NCBI GenBank assembly: GCA_004026145.2
Contig: CP034990.1
Coordinates: 12,087,947-12,151,946, forward strand
DNA from: Takifugu bimaculatus
Lineage: Eukaryota; Chordata; Actinopteri; Tetraodontiformes; Tetraodontidae
Length of the DNA: 64,000 nucleotides
Reading direction: 5' to 3'
Position 1 is the stretch's first letter. The number at the start of each line of letters is the position of its first letter. The translations under genes and the position numbers were made by a program. The notes beneath the pieces were generated by a model. That model searched no databases, was not told where the DNA came from, and saw only the letters and a list, made by a program, of their open reading frames with translations. Positions 25,008-37,500 of the stretch are shown one piece after another.

Positions 25008-28000
25008 CTACAATTTGTCACAGTGGCTCAGCGTTAATCAATTGTAAATGTATCTCTCTGCATGTTTAATCTCATCTCTACATTAGTTTCACGGACACAG
25101 CCCCCCTCCACCCGAGCACCTGGCAGTCTTTTTGGGTAGCGTCATGTAAACACCCACTGCCTCGACGGGTGCCCCGTCTGAGGACCCAAGCGTCTCAGCG
25201 CAGCACGGAAAAGAAGGCCGATCGGTGTGGTTGTCAACACTGGTTTAGCTTAGGAGCCCCATCATGACATTAGAGGTGACTCTCCTGCTCAGGCTGACCT
25301 GCAGTGCTTGTTTGATAAAGATATAGGTATTGGGGCTAATGTGCGATTATTGTGAAATGAACAGGCAGGGTTCACAAGGCCACCGCGTGCAGCTGCCTAA
25401 TACTGTCTTTGTGCTCTGCAAGGACAAGTTTGGGTTGTACGATACGGCCACAACGTTGTTTCTGCGTTGCTGGATGGTGCACAAATCAAATGGTCATCAA
25501 ATATAAAGTCAACAGCAAATGTTGAGACTACCCTTGTTTTCCTGGAGCAAAATTTTGGGTTGTGCAGTTTGTTATTTACTAGGGTTGGTGGCTTGAAGAA
25601 GTGTGCGTCTCTGTGGGAGGAGTAACTGTGCAGGGCAGTTGGAGATGATGGTATGAATGGGAAAAGAAGGGGCTTGGGTGGAGGAGGGGATGCTTGACGG
25701 ACTTCACTGCCTGTTGGCCCTGTAGCATTGATGCCGTGTTGGCCATATAATCGGATTGCCAGTGGGTGAAAGTGAGCCTGGGTGCTTATGTCAGTTTGCG
25801 TCTCGTCAAGCTGAATAATACGCATGGCCAGGGAGTGAAGCGGACGCTTGCCATTGAGAGCTCCCACTACTTGTGGCTAAGCATTTCTAAAAGAGAGAAA
25901 AAGCCTCATTGGATTCATATATAATTCTCACTCAAGCGTTTTGATGCATTTGCATAACAGGAGGAAACCAGTGATCTTTTCAGGGGCTGCCTCTGCTCCT
26001 GCTGCACCAGGGTGTGTGTGTGTGTGTCTGCATAAACAAGGCTGGCCACAGCTCTTGCACTTGGCCTCTTCTGATTAATTAAAGACCAACAACAAAAAAT
26101 AAAACAGGAGATTTAGCTGTTTTCCGCTTCCCACCAAAAACAGAGCTGACAGCAGGGGTGCAGCATTTATGACGCCACAAATGAAAAAAAAAGCTGCCAT
26201 TGATAATGTGCACCCTGGATCCACCCTGGATCCACCTGTCCCTTTGCTAAATCATCCGGAGTAGATATTTAATTAAATGCAATGGAGTTTTAAACAGATG
26301 TCTTCAAAGATCCTCCAACAATTCAGATATTAATTTACCAAGTTAAATGCTTTTCACAAACGTACATTTTATTTTTGCATCCAGACAGAAGGAGCCACAA
26401 TACAAACATCTGGATCATGTCTCCTTTCTCTTGCCCATTGTAGCTGAAATTAATCAGTGATATTGGTGTTCCTGTGCTCCTTTTGAAAGGAAAATTGTTC
26501 AAAAATGCTAAAGAGTGAATAAATGTCTATATTGGACGATTAAACCGTCTAAAGTTCGACTACAATTTGTGGCCCCATCTTGCACAGCAATTGCATAATC
26601 ACATGACTAATTGTTATGGTTTCTCTAGACAGCCCATGTCCCAGAGATATTTGATATTTGTCCCAGAGACTAAATTCCATCCTCAGTCCCCAGACAGCCA
26701 TATGACATTTTGATGTGGAGACCAAACATGCCGTCCTGGTTGGAGCTCTCTTTTGGTCTCTGTGTGAGGTGGCATTTCACTGGCATCCAGCAGCAAGAGC
26801 CAAAGGGGCCACTAAAGGTGGGTTCAACCCGGATGTGGACTATCAGCCACTCCATTTACTCTGTTCAGACTCTGTGAGGCATGAAGCCCATCGGGATGCT
26901 GATGGTCTTTGCTTGTACTGACAACCACCAACCAAGTCACGTACGGCCTTTAAGAGCCAGTGGCCTGTGCTGGTCCCCGTGTGGCCTGTAACTGATCCCA
27001 TCATTGCATTATGGGGTGTTTAATAGGCCCTCGGTGATGTGACCTTACTTGCACCAGGATTTCTCTGCCCCCTGTCTGTTCTGCAAACCATCACTTGCCT
27101 ATTGTACCATGAATTATAGTCCAGGTCTGTTAGCAGCCGTATTATCTTTAAATCCTGTTTCATATTTAAAACCAGAGCCTGTGTGATAATAATTGTACTT
27201 TGCTGTCAGGTGAGCTATCCAGACATGTTATTGGCCTGGACATTTAGGTTTGACCAACCACGTTCAGATTTTTCCATTGTAGTTTTCATCATTCAGATTA
27301 GCGGAATTCAATTTCTCTCACAGTATTTTTTAGCTCATCCTTTGCTGGAGTGCCTTCCTGGAGATCTCTACAAAAGCCAAAAATAGCAGGCGGGGGGGGT
27401 CAGCTACTGCATTGTGACCTCTGCTCTCCAGGGTCAAATGATAAGACACATAAGGTCAAGGAGAACACAAAGGCTGGAGAGAGAGTCCACTCCAAAGACA
27501 AGCCGCAGACCAGGAATTTGAAACTTCAGAAAACTCACTTGAGGTAAAGCCTGGTGAAGAATCGTTATCCTTCTGGTTAATGATGTAAGGAGCTCTTAAA
27601 CCTGCATTCTGCTCAGGAATATGAAAATGTAAACACAAACGGCCCATTGTGTGCGCTGCTACCACACACAGAGTTTCTCTCCAATTTGATTTTACCCTCA
27701 TCTTGTTTTTTCGCTCTTTACAGACAACTGCGAACACAGACACTGGGGCAAAAATGGCTTTTTCCTCTTTGGAGTTAACTGACAGCAATCATTCAGCCAC
27801 TGGGGAAAACAGAAGTTTCATGAAGAAAAGACCTTATTTTTTGCAGCTTGCCAGGAGTTGTCTGCGAACAGAGGCCACGGAATTAGATTATCAAAACACA
27901 AAACAAGCAATCGTGGTATAATGAAGGATTTACAGAATAATGACACATATGTTCCAATTTTACACCAGTCATTGAACTGGTACAATATTCTGAGGATTAG

Positions 28001-30880
28001 AGATCAAGGGTCACAATGGGCCACCTCAAGTCCAGCCCACATTCACATGCAAAGAGACCAGACGCAAACGTACACAAACACACACCCTCGAACGTAAATG
28101 TTGTTGCTTCCCTTCATGTGAAACCACCAGCAAGTGCATAAATAACAATCGCCGCTGGGATTTTGTTGCAGAAATTCTCAAATTAACCACAATAATGGCA
28201 CCAGCGGTGTTCAGAAAACTAATTAATTGAAGCGCTATCAATTCATTCGCTATTGCAACCTCGACAAAGGCAGCAGTATGAGGAGTACACGAGAGCAACA
28301 GACAGTTGGCAAGGGTTGCCAGTTGGGAAAGCTCTATTCAGCCCCTTCCCGTTCCTCCGCACTCAGGAGATGACAAAGAGCACCAGTTAATTAGCAAGAA
28401 GTAGCATCTCAAGGAGGACTGTGAAGAAAACCTCCATTCACTCTCTGCTCACCTCTCACTCATGAGAGATTGAAGGGTTGCGGGGGTGGGGGGGTGGGGG
28501 GGATGCATAGAGCAGACTAAGCTCATACCGGGAGCCTGGGCTGCCTGCATGGGGCTGCCTTGCTTGATTTAATTTGGACAGTCACTCCTTTAATTTGCAA
28601 GGTCATTGTGTCTAACGGGGGGGCTTCTATTCAGGCCTGCAAGCAAGCGAAGGCCTCGGAGTGCAAGTCAACGATGTTCCCCTTCTGTCTGCTGGATGAG
28701 ACGCGGCCGCGCAAGGAGGAAAGGGGATGAGAAGAATAAAGCAAAGAGGGGGATTTGAAGAGAGAGGATGAAGTTTTAATTAAGGCACTTCTGTGTTTCT
28801 AAGGAGACTAATTTAGCCTCAGTTCCTCACAAGTGTATGAGACGATCGAAACAGAGGTGAGGAAGAGGGCTGGGGGGCCCTATATGAGACCTATTGTTGA
28901 AAACAATTCCAGTGTCTGAATGTGTCATTAAAAAGAAAATAACAGTGGGATGATTAAAATAGACCACAATCAAGTGGCTGAACTGAAAAACAAGTATGTT
29001 GTGCAGAAGTTTCTGAACATTATACCAAGAAATAATCAAAGAAGGTAGAGATGATAATGCAAAGACCACCAGATGAAGAGCAGAAGGGCAACAGCTGGCA
29101 AATAAATCTCTGCTGCAGAGAACCTGGTTGGTTTAAATGCTGGTTTTGTTTCAGTTGTTTAAAGTGGAGGCCTGATCAGAGAAGGGAAGTCCCTGAAGTC
29201 CACAGGCTGAGGTGCAGACAAAGGTGGGCCTGCCGGTGCTGAGGTCCCAGAGGACTGTGGAATATGCAAAGCCCAGCATCTCCACACCGAGGCAGAATTT
29301 GAATGGCTTAAACCAGGCTGCACCATAAGGAGACCACATTCAGCTCCTCTGGCCACTTGGCTTTACATATAAAGGTTCTAAAGATGTAAATGCTTGACAG
29401 TAAGTCAGACGTCGAGGGGTAAACGGTGTAAATTAATGTCTGAGTAGTGTCAGTGTTGAGAAAGACTAATTAACAAAAACAACTAAAGCTTCATTGTATA
29501 AACTTTGTTCTAAATGTCTCGTATACAGACACAAACTGGTCAGGACAGAAGCCAGAAAAACCAGTTGAGTTCATTGGCTGTGACAGACAGCGTCAATCAA
29601 ACTGCTGTGTGGAAAGCTTCAGCGCCCCAGTCTTTGAGAGGGTGCCGACACCGTCGTCTTCAATGCACACTTCCACACTGGAGCAGAGCTGCATTCATAC
29701 ACTGCACAGGCAAATTAATTAGGGCGCCTGAGAACGACTTTACCACCTGCACAAATCTACACACACAGCATTCAGCTGAGCTGGCACCATAACCAAGAGT
29801 TAAAAAAAATGCAGCTACATATCCCCCTGTAACCTTGGAACTGAAGCTGTTCATGTAATTATTCAACTTTGTTCCATTTTATATTTGAAGGTATTTGAGT
29901 GTCATCATTAATTTAGTATACAGGTTAATTGGTATTAAGGATTCTACTGTAATTTCAAAAGAACAGTATTGCAAACTTCTAAAATAGTTACACCAGTAAG
30001 TGCAACATTATTAACTGGAAGCGTCAGAAACCAATGTCCAGTAAAGGTGTCAACATAAGGGCCCTGCGCTAAGTGCTAATCATTAAACTCCCTTCCAAAC
30101 TCTGATCACTTAGGATCAATTAGTCAGCTCATCCTGTCTAGTCGGTGTGTTGGATGGGTTCTCCCTGCATGCAGCCAGGAAACTGTTGACAGGAGTCATG
30201 ACAGCGTTAACCGGCTCCTTTAGATATGCTAGCTAATGGTTAGCCTAGCAGGAAACGTCGCCATTTCAGCACGTCTCTTTCATGTGTTAACAGGAGGAAG
30301 ACTGCTGACAGAGGGCAGCACTTCTGTGTCCAGTCACTCAACCTGAGCAGCTGCCCGGTGTCAAAGGGAGTCGTGCACATGTGCACAACTTGTTTTAGCA
30401 TTGACCTAACCATAAGCACTCATGCTAATGCTGTGGGGATACTATATCAATGTGTCAATATCACCGTGACAAAAGGTAAATGTTTTTAACTTTTTGTAAA
30501 GAAAGCAGAGGAAATGTTTTCATTGTAACGGACATATAGATACATTTACATTTAATTTAATACAGAAAGGCAATGGGTAATTTCTCTTTTTTGATATAGA
30601 TGGCAAACCTACTAGTTAGGTATTGCATAGTTGTGTTCAAATCCCCAGATAATTCAAAGTGAGCGAGAGTGTGGGGGGTGTGGGGGGGATCTGCCAGAGG
30701 AGAAGAGTGGAGGGTGATGTATGGAAGCGTAAGAGTAAGAGTTTATTCACTGGTGTCTGAGGAGCCTTTCAGAACCACTGAGTAAGTGTCTATAGCGGGG
30801 CAATCAACCATAGGACTTGCAGGCTTTATCTCTAAAATACAACCCCACCTCCGCCACTCTGCTCCACCCTGTGTGCACAT

Positions 30881-30908
30881 GCACACACACACACACACAC
30901 ACACACAT
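30881..30908 (+). repeat. (CA)n microsatellite
   Basis: About 13 CA units in the desert, followed by a degenerate ACGCACACAC tail. Confidence 0.95.
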
Positions 30909-32100
30909 ACGCACACACTATACCTGTGAGAGCCTCTCATGTGCAGCTAAGGGTGCCATTGAGGGAGACAGGAGGGAGAATGGGCCTTGAGGGACAAACA
31001 ATCATGAAGAGTCTATCATTCTGTGTGGTGTTGTCTTAGGCCTAAGAAAAGCCAGAGTGACCCCCCCACACACACACACACACACCACCACCACCTCCTC
31101 TGTGCTCCAGCTAACCCTCCTATCTGCTGCCAACCACAGCTACCAGACTCGCCTTTAAGTGCTTTTATCATCAACCTCTCATCCACAAACAAGCGGCGAC
31201 TCCTGGCCAGAGTTCTGATTTTTATGCCAACAAATGGATAAATCTTTTATAGGACCCTTTATAAGTCACTCGGATGCATTTGTTTTGGAACATTTAGGAA
31301 ACATTGCTTCAAACTTACAAGTATTAAATGTTCTATGTTCCCAAAAAATAAATTTAACACTGAAGGTCCTGCATGGACATATTTCACTATTCAGTTGTGA
31401 TCTATTGGAGAAATGGATTTCTATTTCTTGACATTGAACACTCCCCATTAAGACACATTATTGGTGAGTTCAAGCATGATTTTGTAAACTAAAAATTCCA
31501 AATTTACTGAAACATGGTTACTATTTTATGCAAGTTGACATTTTACATTAAATTTAGAGTAGTGATGTGGATTTTTATTCAACAGTTCCCGATTTTCTTT
31601 TTTTTTCTGCCAAAAGTGCATTAGAACACTTTCTGAATGATCAAAGCATCAAATAAGCTACTTATGCTAAAGGTTGTTCCAAAGGTGCACACAGAAACGA
31701 TTTTTGCACCTTTATGGCAAATGTATGCCTGCATTTGTCTGGGGTTTATGACATAAATGCAAGAAAATGTTAGAGTTTAATGAAAGATCATTGTCATATA
31801 ATTCAAGTCAAAATGTTTATGGGAATAAAAATCCTGAGATGACCCAGTAACTTAATATATCTGATACAATTACTGTTTTCCCATATTTATTTCTCAGTTC
31901 AATTGATGAACCTGAATAAACAAATTCAAAACATCTGAAGCGACTCAGAACTTCACACCACCACACAGAAAACATACCAAAGACACTGAACGAGTAACTT
32001 TCAGGAGGTTTAAAACACTAAAATAGAACCTGGTTGTGGTGTTAATGGTGTTTGTGGTCTGAGAATGATCTTAGACTCATTAAAATTCCATTTAAACTGC

Positions 32101-34479
32101 CCATTTGATCGCTCAGTGTGAAGTAAACTGGGGAATATTTCCATCCTCGCAGCCTCCACTGTGAAGGAACAAGCATGACGACCACCTCTCATTCAGACAT
32201 ATGGTGCCTGCTCTGACTTCTGCATCTGCTGCCAAGTGCTCCTCACACACACTGGGACCACAGCTTTGTGTGGACGTACGTGTTAGTGTAGATGACAAGA
32301 GAAGGCCGGGGGGCACCGAGGGTTGGCTGCTGGGGTACTGGGAGGAAACGGGGCTGGTGGCTGCAGGGGTAAGGTGGGGGGTACGAGGGCACCAGAAGGG
32401 CGTAAAGAGAAAAGCAGAGAATACAGTCATTACCCACCCAGGGCTATTCCTCTCTGGCCCATTAGCTGCTGGCGGCCGTGACCAATTGTGTTTTGTCACT
32501 CTTAGCAGGGTCATCCAGTGGTGGTCTGGGCCTTTTCTATAACGGGCGCTCACCCAGCCGTCCTCACACAAAACCCTAAGAGGGAGAGAAATTCTCTCCC
32601 ACGGCTCTCTCTCTCTTTCCCTTCTCAGTTTTAAAAAGACCCAGTCAGGCAAGAAAGAGAAAGAGTGAAAAGTGATCATGAAAAGAGATTTGTCGCGATG
32701 TGAAGCGCGCGGGGAAGTGATCGTTTAGCCACACGTGGGGTGAAGGCGCTCCATGGCGGAGGGCCTTGTTAACCCTCTTGACTCATATGCCACAAACCAA
32801 ATCAAATTGTTCCGTGCCTCAGAGTCTAAGGACGTTGTGGCGTGTGTAATTCTCAAAGTGGAAGGCAGAAATGTTAAAGGCCCTGGCAGATTAGCCAGGA
32901 ACAGAGAACAGTGATCCTTCAACTCTGAGGGGGTAAAACCGTGTTCGTCCCATTTCTCTTTTGATTGCAAGCGCCCACAGGTGTGACGAAGGCCAGGGAT
33001 TAATCTTTACATGGGTGAGAACTATTTCCTGCAGTATTCATGCCAGTTAGCCTCTCTGGAGTGTAGCCATTTAGATATCTACTGAAATCATCAGCTTCAG
33101 TCATATAAATGTTTTAAACACTTGAATAGTTCAAACAACTGAGCTTTTCATCATAATTTGGTCATCAAGTACCCAAATTCCCATTCTGGTCACTAAAGAT
33201 TGAATCACCGCGCAGGTTCGTCGCAGCACAAATAATTGGGCGAACATAAATGCATATTGCAGCTAGTATGAATCGTGCTCTGTCCGTCTGCCCGTGCGTG
33301 GGTGTGTTTTTTTGTTCTGTGTAAAGCTGAATAAAAGGCCAGTTAGCCACCTAGCGGGCTACTAATTCTCCATGTCAAATACAATGGCTGCAATTATATG
33401 GTAATCAGTGTTGGTGGCTCATACCTTTCTGCTGCTTTCTGTGAGTGTGTGTCTGGCCAAGCTGCTCCTCAGGGAGACGGTTAGTCACGGCTTATTATTG
33501 ACCCATTAGACACCCGTCCCACTGCCAGAAAGAAACCAGTCGGCTAACAGGCTGCTCAGCAACAACAACAAAAGGGACGCTAAAAACGTTAGTTAATCAT
33601 TTAAAAAAAAAAAAATCTGTGCAGAAAATGAAGGAACTCACTGGTGCCAAACTGACTGAGATTGTTGAATTAAAGGGCCACAGTAGAAGATGTCAAAGTT
33701 TGCCTCTTTATGCAACTTTTGTCGTGGACACATTAAAAGTCCCCGATCCTGAGTTCCTCTCAGTAAATTTGGATTCATTTAAATTCAATTATCGGCATGG
33801 AAATCTGATCCTGACCTACCAAATTAACGTGTTCTTGAACTTTCATTGAGGTTTAAGGCTTCTTTGCTGTCAGTTCTTCAGCCCGTAACAGAGCGATTAG
33901 TGACAAAATAACAGAAATTTGTTTAATTTTAGAAGATGTTTGTACCTGCTCGCCAAATATGCACCTAAAAACCAACACATTACACACATCCATATCTGGG
34001 GCATGGCGCAGGCCGGCGAACACGTCGACTCCAGGATGCTAATCAACATTTGACTAAAGTGTTGTTTTGATATCATCCCTTAAAATCTGTCAACTCTGAA
34101 GCTTGCCCTCTGCTCCCCCAGCCCTCCGCCCCCCAACACACCCACACAGACCCTGCTGCCACCTCCTCTCCAGTCCCCACCCCTGCAAAGCAAAGCTCCT
34201 TTTGTTAACCTAATGTGCTTTTACCAGTTGCTTTCTGCCAGCGAGACATCTGCTGTGTGCAACCAGTCAATATTGTGAGGACAGTTCAAAGCAGCCAGTT
34301 CATTATCTGTGTCAGCTTAACAACCCAAAGGTAGCGGTCCAAGGGACACAAGGAGGAGGGGGGAGGAGGGGGGGGCACAATGTGTGAGGATACAATGGAC
34401 TCCTCATTAACCAGTGATTTATCATGATAGGATGCCCAGTTCAACCTTTGCCCCCCTCTGACACACACACACACACACA

Positions 34480-34524
<45 letters not shown>

Positions 34525-37500
34525 GCACACACACACACACCTTAAAAAAGCGAAGGATCCTATTGTTGGAAAATAAAGACTGAAAGTGCAATGATAAAGT
34601 TAAAAAGTTAAATTGAAAGTTAAAAAAGAGAGATGGAGAGTGGATGAGGTGTAAGGGACATAAAATCTAACCATCAGTTTTCCCAAAACAGGAAAGCAAA
34701 ATAGCCACAAACGGGGGGGGGGGACAGTTGCAACATTTAGAGTTTGTGTGATTTTTATTGTGATCTCATCGACCTTGATCCAGTTCACGATTTCAGATTA
34801 AAGCACTCTTTGGGCGGCGTCAACACGGTGGCAGACTGAAAAGTCAGTTTTATTAAACATGACACACAATCTGATTTCCACCGTAAAAATGAGCCTTGCA
34901 ACAGACACACCCTCCGTTTCCTGAGGCAGGCTTTATGAAAGTCAAATCTCTCGATCATGATGATATCATACATGTCAGAGGGCTTCTAAAGATGCTCCAT
35001 GCATGCATATGCAGGGAGATCATAGTCCGTCCTCAGCCGCTCTGCCCTCACAGAAGCGGTGCCTCCTCCTGCAGATAAAGGCTGTATAATGAGCGTTTAA
35101 TGTATGGCTCCTTAGAATGCAGAGAAAAGAGGAATATTCAACGTGGCCCATGTGGTGGTTTTGTAAAGCTGCTGCGCCCAGGAACACACCCCTTTTCACT
35201 TTCTCCTTTTTCCATCTTTTGCACAGCAACCCCCCCCCTCTATATCCCGCCCTCCCCTTCTGAATGCATTTGCTTAAATCAATCTCACAGGAGGCGGTCG
35301 TGGATAATGTACCAGCCAGGGTTTGTAAACCGTTTTGTTAACAATGCATTTGGAAAAGAAAAGAGGAGGAGAGAAGTAAAGCCAGACTGAGAAATTGAGA
35401 GGGGAGAGAGAGAGAGAGCTGGGCAGAAGGGCGTTTTTGAAAAAAAAACAAAAAAAAAAGGGAACATTTGGGTGGGTGTGGTGTGCGGGACTGTTTTGGA
35501 CAGACCCTGTCGACTGGTGACACCCCTGTCCCATCTCCTCCTCCCTCCGCTAAAGCCTGCATCCGCCCAATTCGGTCCAGTCCTCGCTTTAGTCACACCA
35601 CCTGCCCGTACCATTCTTCACCGCACACCCACCCGTCCGCTGACAGGACCAACAGACGGCATAAACCCATCAGTCTCAACACCCCTTTCCCTCACACACG
35701 CACACAGGGCTACTGTTCCCTTTATAGGATTAAGGAGATCAATACCGAGCAACAAGAGACGATCGAGGTCAATTTCTCAATCATGTCAACACGGGGAGGA
35801 CACATGTGGCTAAACTGAAGCAGGTCCTGATGGAGACAGCGGAAAATTGTAGATTATTTCACCTTTCTGTGTAACATGACTGTCATGTCTCACCCGAATG
35901 CAAACTCATGATGAAAATACAACAAGAACATTGTCAGAACATCTTATTTAAAGGAAACCACTAAGAAATCTTTCCCACGAGCATAGAACATTTTCACTGC
36001 TTGTTGCATATGAAAGCTCTACAAGCCTTCAGGAATTAACACTAAAAATGTTGCAATGGTTTATGAAGTGTGAGGACGTGTCAGTAACGTAACTGCCGAC
36101 TGACACAATGTTGATAAATGCAAAATTTCTGACCACTTATTCCAATTAGATGAGTCTCTCGTTATAACTAAACATGAACCACAAGAATGTGACTTATGTC
36201 ACTAAATGGGATGTCAGTGAAGTGAATATTCTTTAAAAGAGTAATCAACACAAGATTAGTTTTAAGTTAAATATTTTGATATTGTTTCGATTTTAAGTAT
36301 AACATGTATGTATTGCTAATAAACCACATGTTCCAACTATCTCTCTATACCAGTTAGTCCTGTCTGCCTGTCAAACAGAGGGTCAGCTGGTTCTGTACAA
36401 GTGAGAAGTGACACATCTCATCAGCAGGAACCTGTTCCCCCATGTTCTCTACACTCGGCTATTTTGCCTATCAAAGCCTCTCTTAGCCCGAGGACGCCTG
36501 GACCAATTGGACTGCGTATTCCCGCAGGAGCCTCTCAGATGTCCACCAAAGCACCCATTACTGGATCATAAGCTGCAGAATGAGCCTCCACTGGACAGGA
36601 ATCCCCAGTAGAGTCCTATGGATCAGAGCTGATTTGCAGCATAAGCCCCCCTGTGATTGCCCATTAGCCTCCGTCCCCACCGACAACAGCTACAGTAGCA
36701 GGGTAGCATGTGTAGCTCCAACCAGTGAGCCAACACTGCCATTGAAGGTTTGTTACCATCGCCTCCTCTAATTGGCTGTGAGGGGTATTAACAAAAGGTG
36801 GCAGCTTTGGGGAATTGATAGTGACATCTGACCCAATGTCCACTTAAAATGAAGACAATGTTGAGTCATAGTGTGCTGATAGAAGTCTCTTCCCCTGGGA
36901 AGCAGCTTAAGATCTGATGATTGATGGGTTATTATAATACAAGCTCTGCTGTCAAATCTGATTTCATCTGATCTGCATTTTCATATTAGTAAATTTTAGG
37001 TTTGCTGGGATGAATGTGACTAAACGGTAGTCCAATGTAAATGACGGGGCTCATTTTCATATTTTAAAATTTCAAACTGTAGAAATGAATTCATCTCGAC
37101 CCTGACCCAAACTCCATTTTTTTAGTTACTTGAAACTACTTCATGTTACTGGTCCAAATGACTCCAGAACACAGAGGAGGGTCCCTGCACAGAGGCTGCG
37201 CAGGAGGCCACAGAAGGCTTTTTGATCTAAAATGCACATGAAATATCCAAAAAGTTTTTCCTCAATATATTTGCCTTCTTGGATGACTAAATATTTTACA
37301 TCCAATACCAAATAAATAAATGATCATCATGCTTGTATTCTGGAAGCAGGAGAAGAGTTTAGCTGAACTGTTCATATGCCAAAAGTCTGTTCTATGCCAA
37401 TATTGCTGTTTAACAAATAAAAGACTGACAGGTTTTACAGCATTAGCTCCTTTTTCTATAAAACTACAATTATTCCTCATCAATATTATGTCAGCATGTG

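Larger units (their letters stand above)
24351..32100. other. Gene desert, part 1
   Basis: No gene is supported. Contents: a CA microsatellite at 24976-25006, a short TG run near 26011, a CA repeat at 30881-30908, a G-rich stretch near 28482-28502, a two-copy 11-bp duplication (CCACCCTGGAT) near 26210-26231, and several high-complexity blocks (24360-24760, 25120-25900, 28100-28300) that could be conserved non-coding elements. The longest open frame here (25397-25867, minus) has no signal, domain or recognisable composition. Confidence 0.45.

Noticed and set aside
25397..25867. 156-codon open frame on the minus strand in the desert
   Set aside because: No start context, domain, signal or splice partners; the composition looks like translated non-coding DNA.
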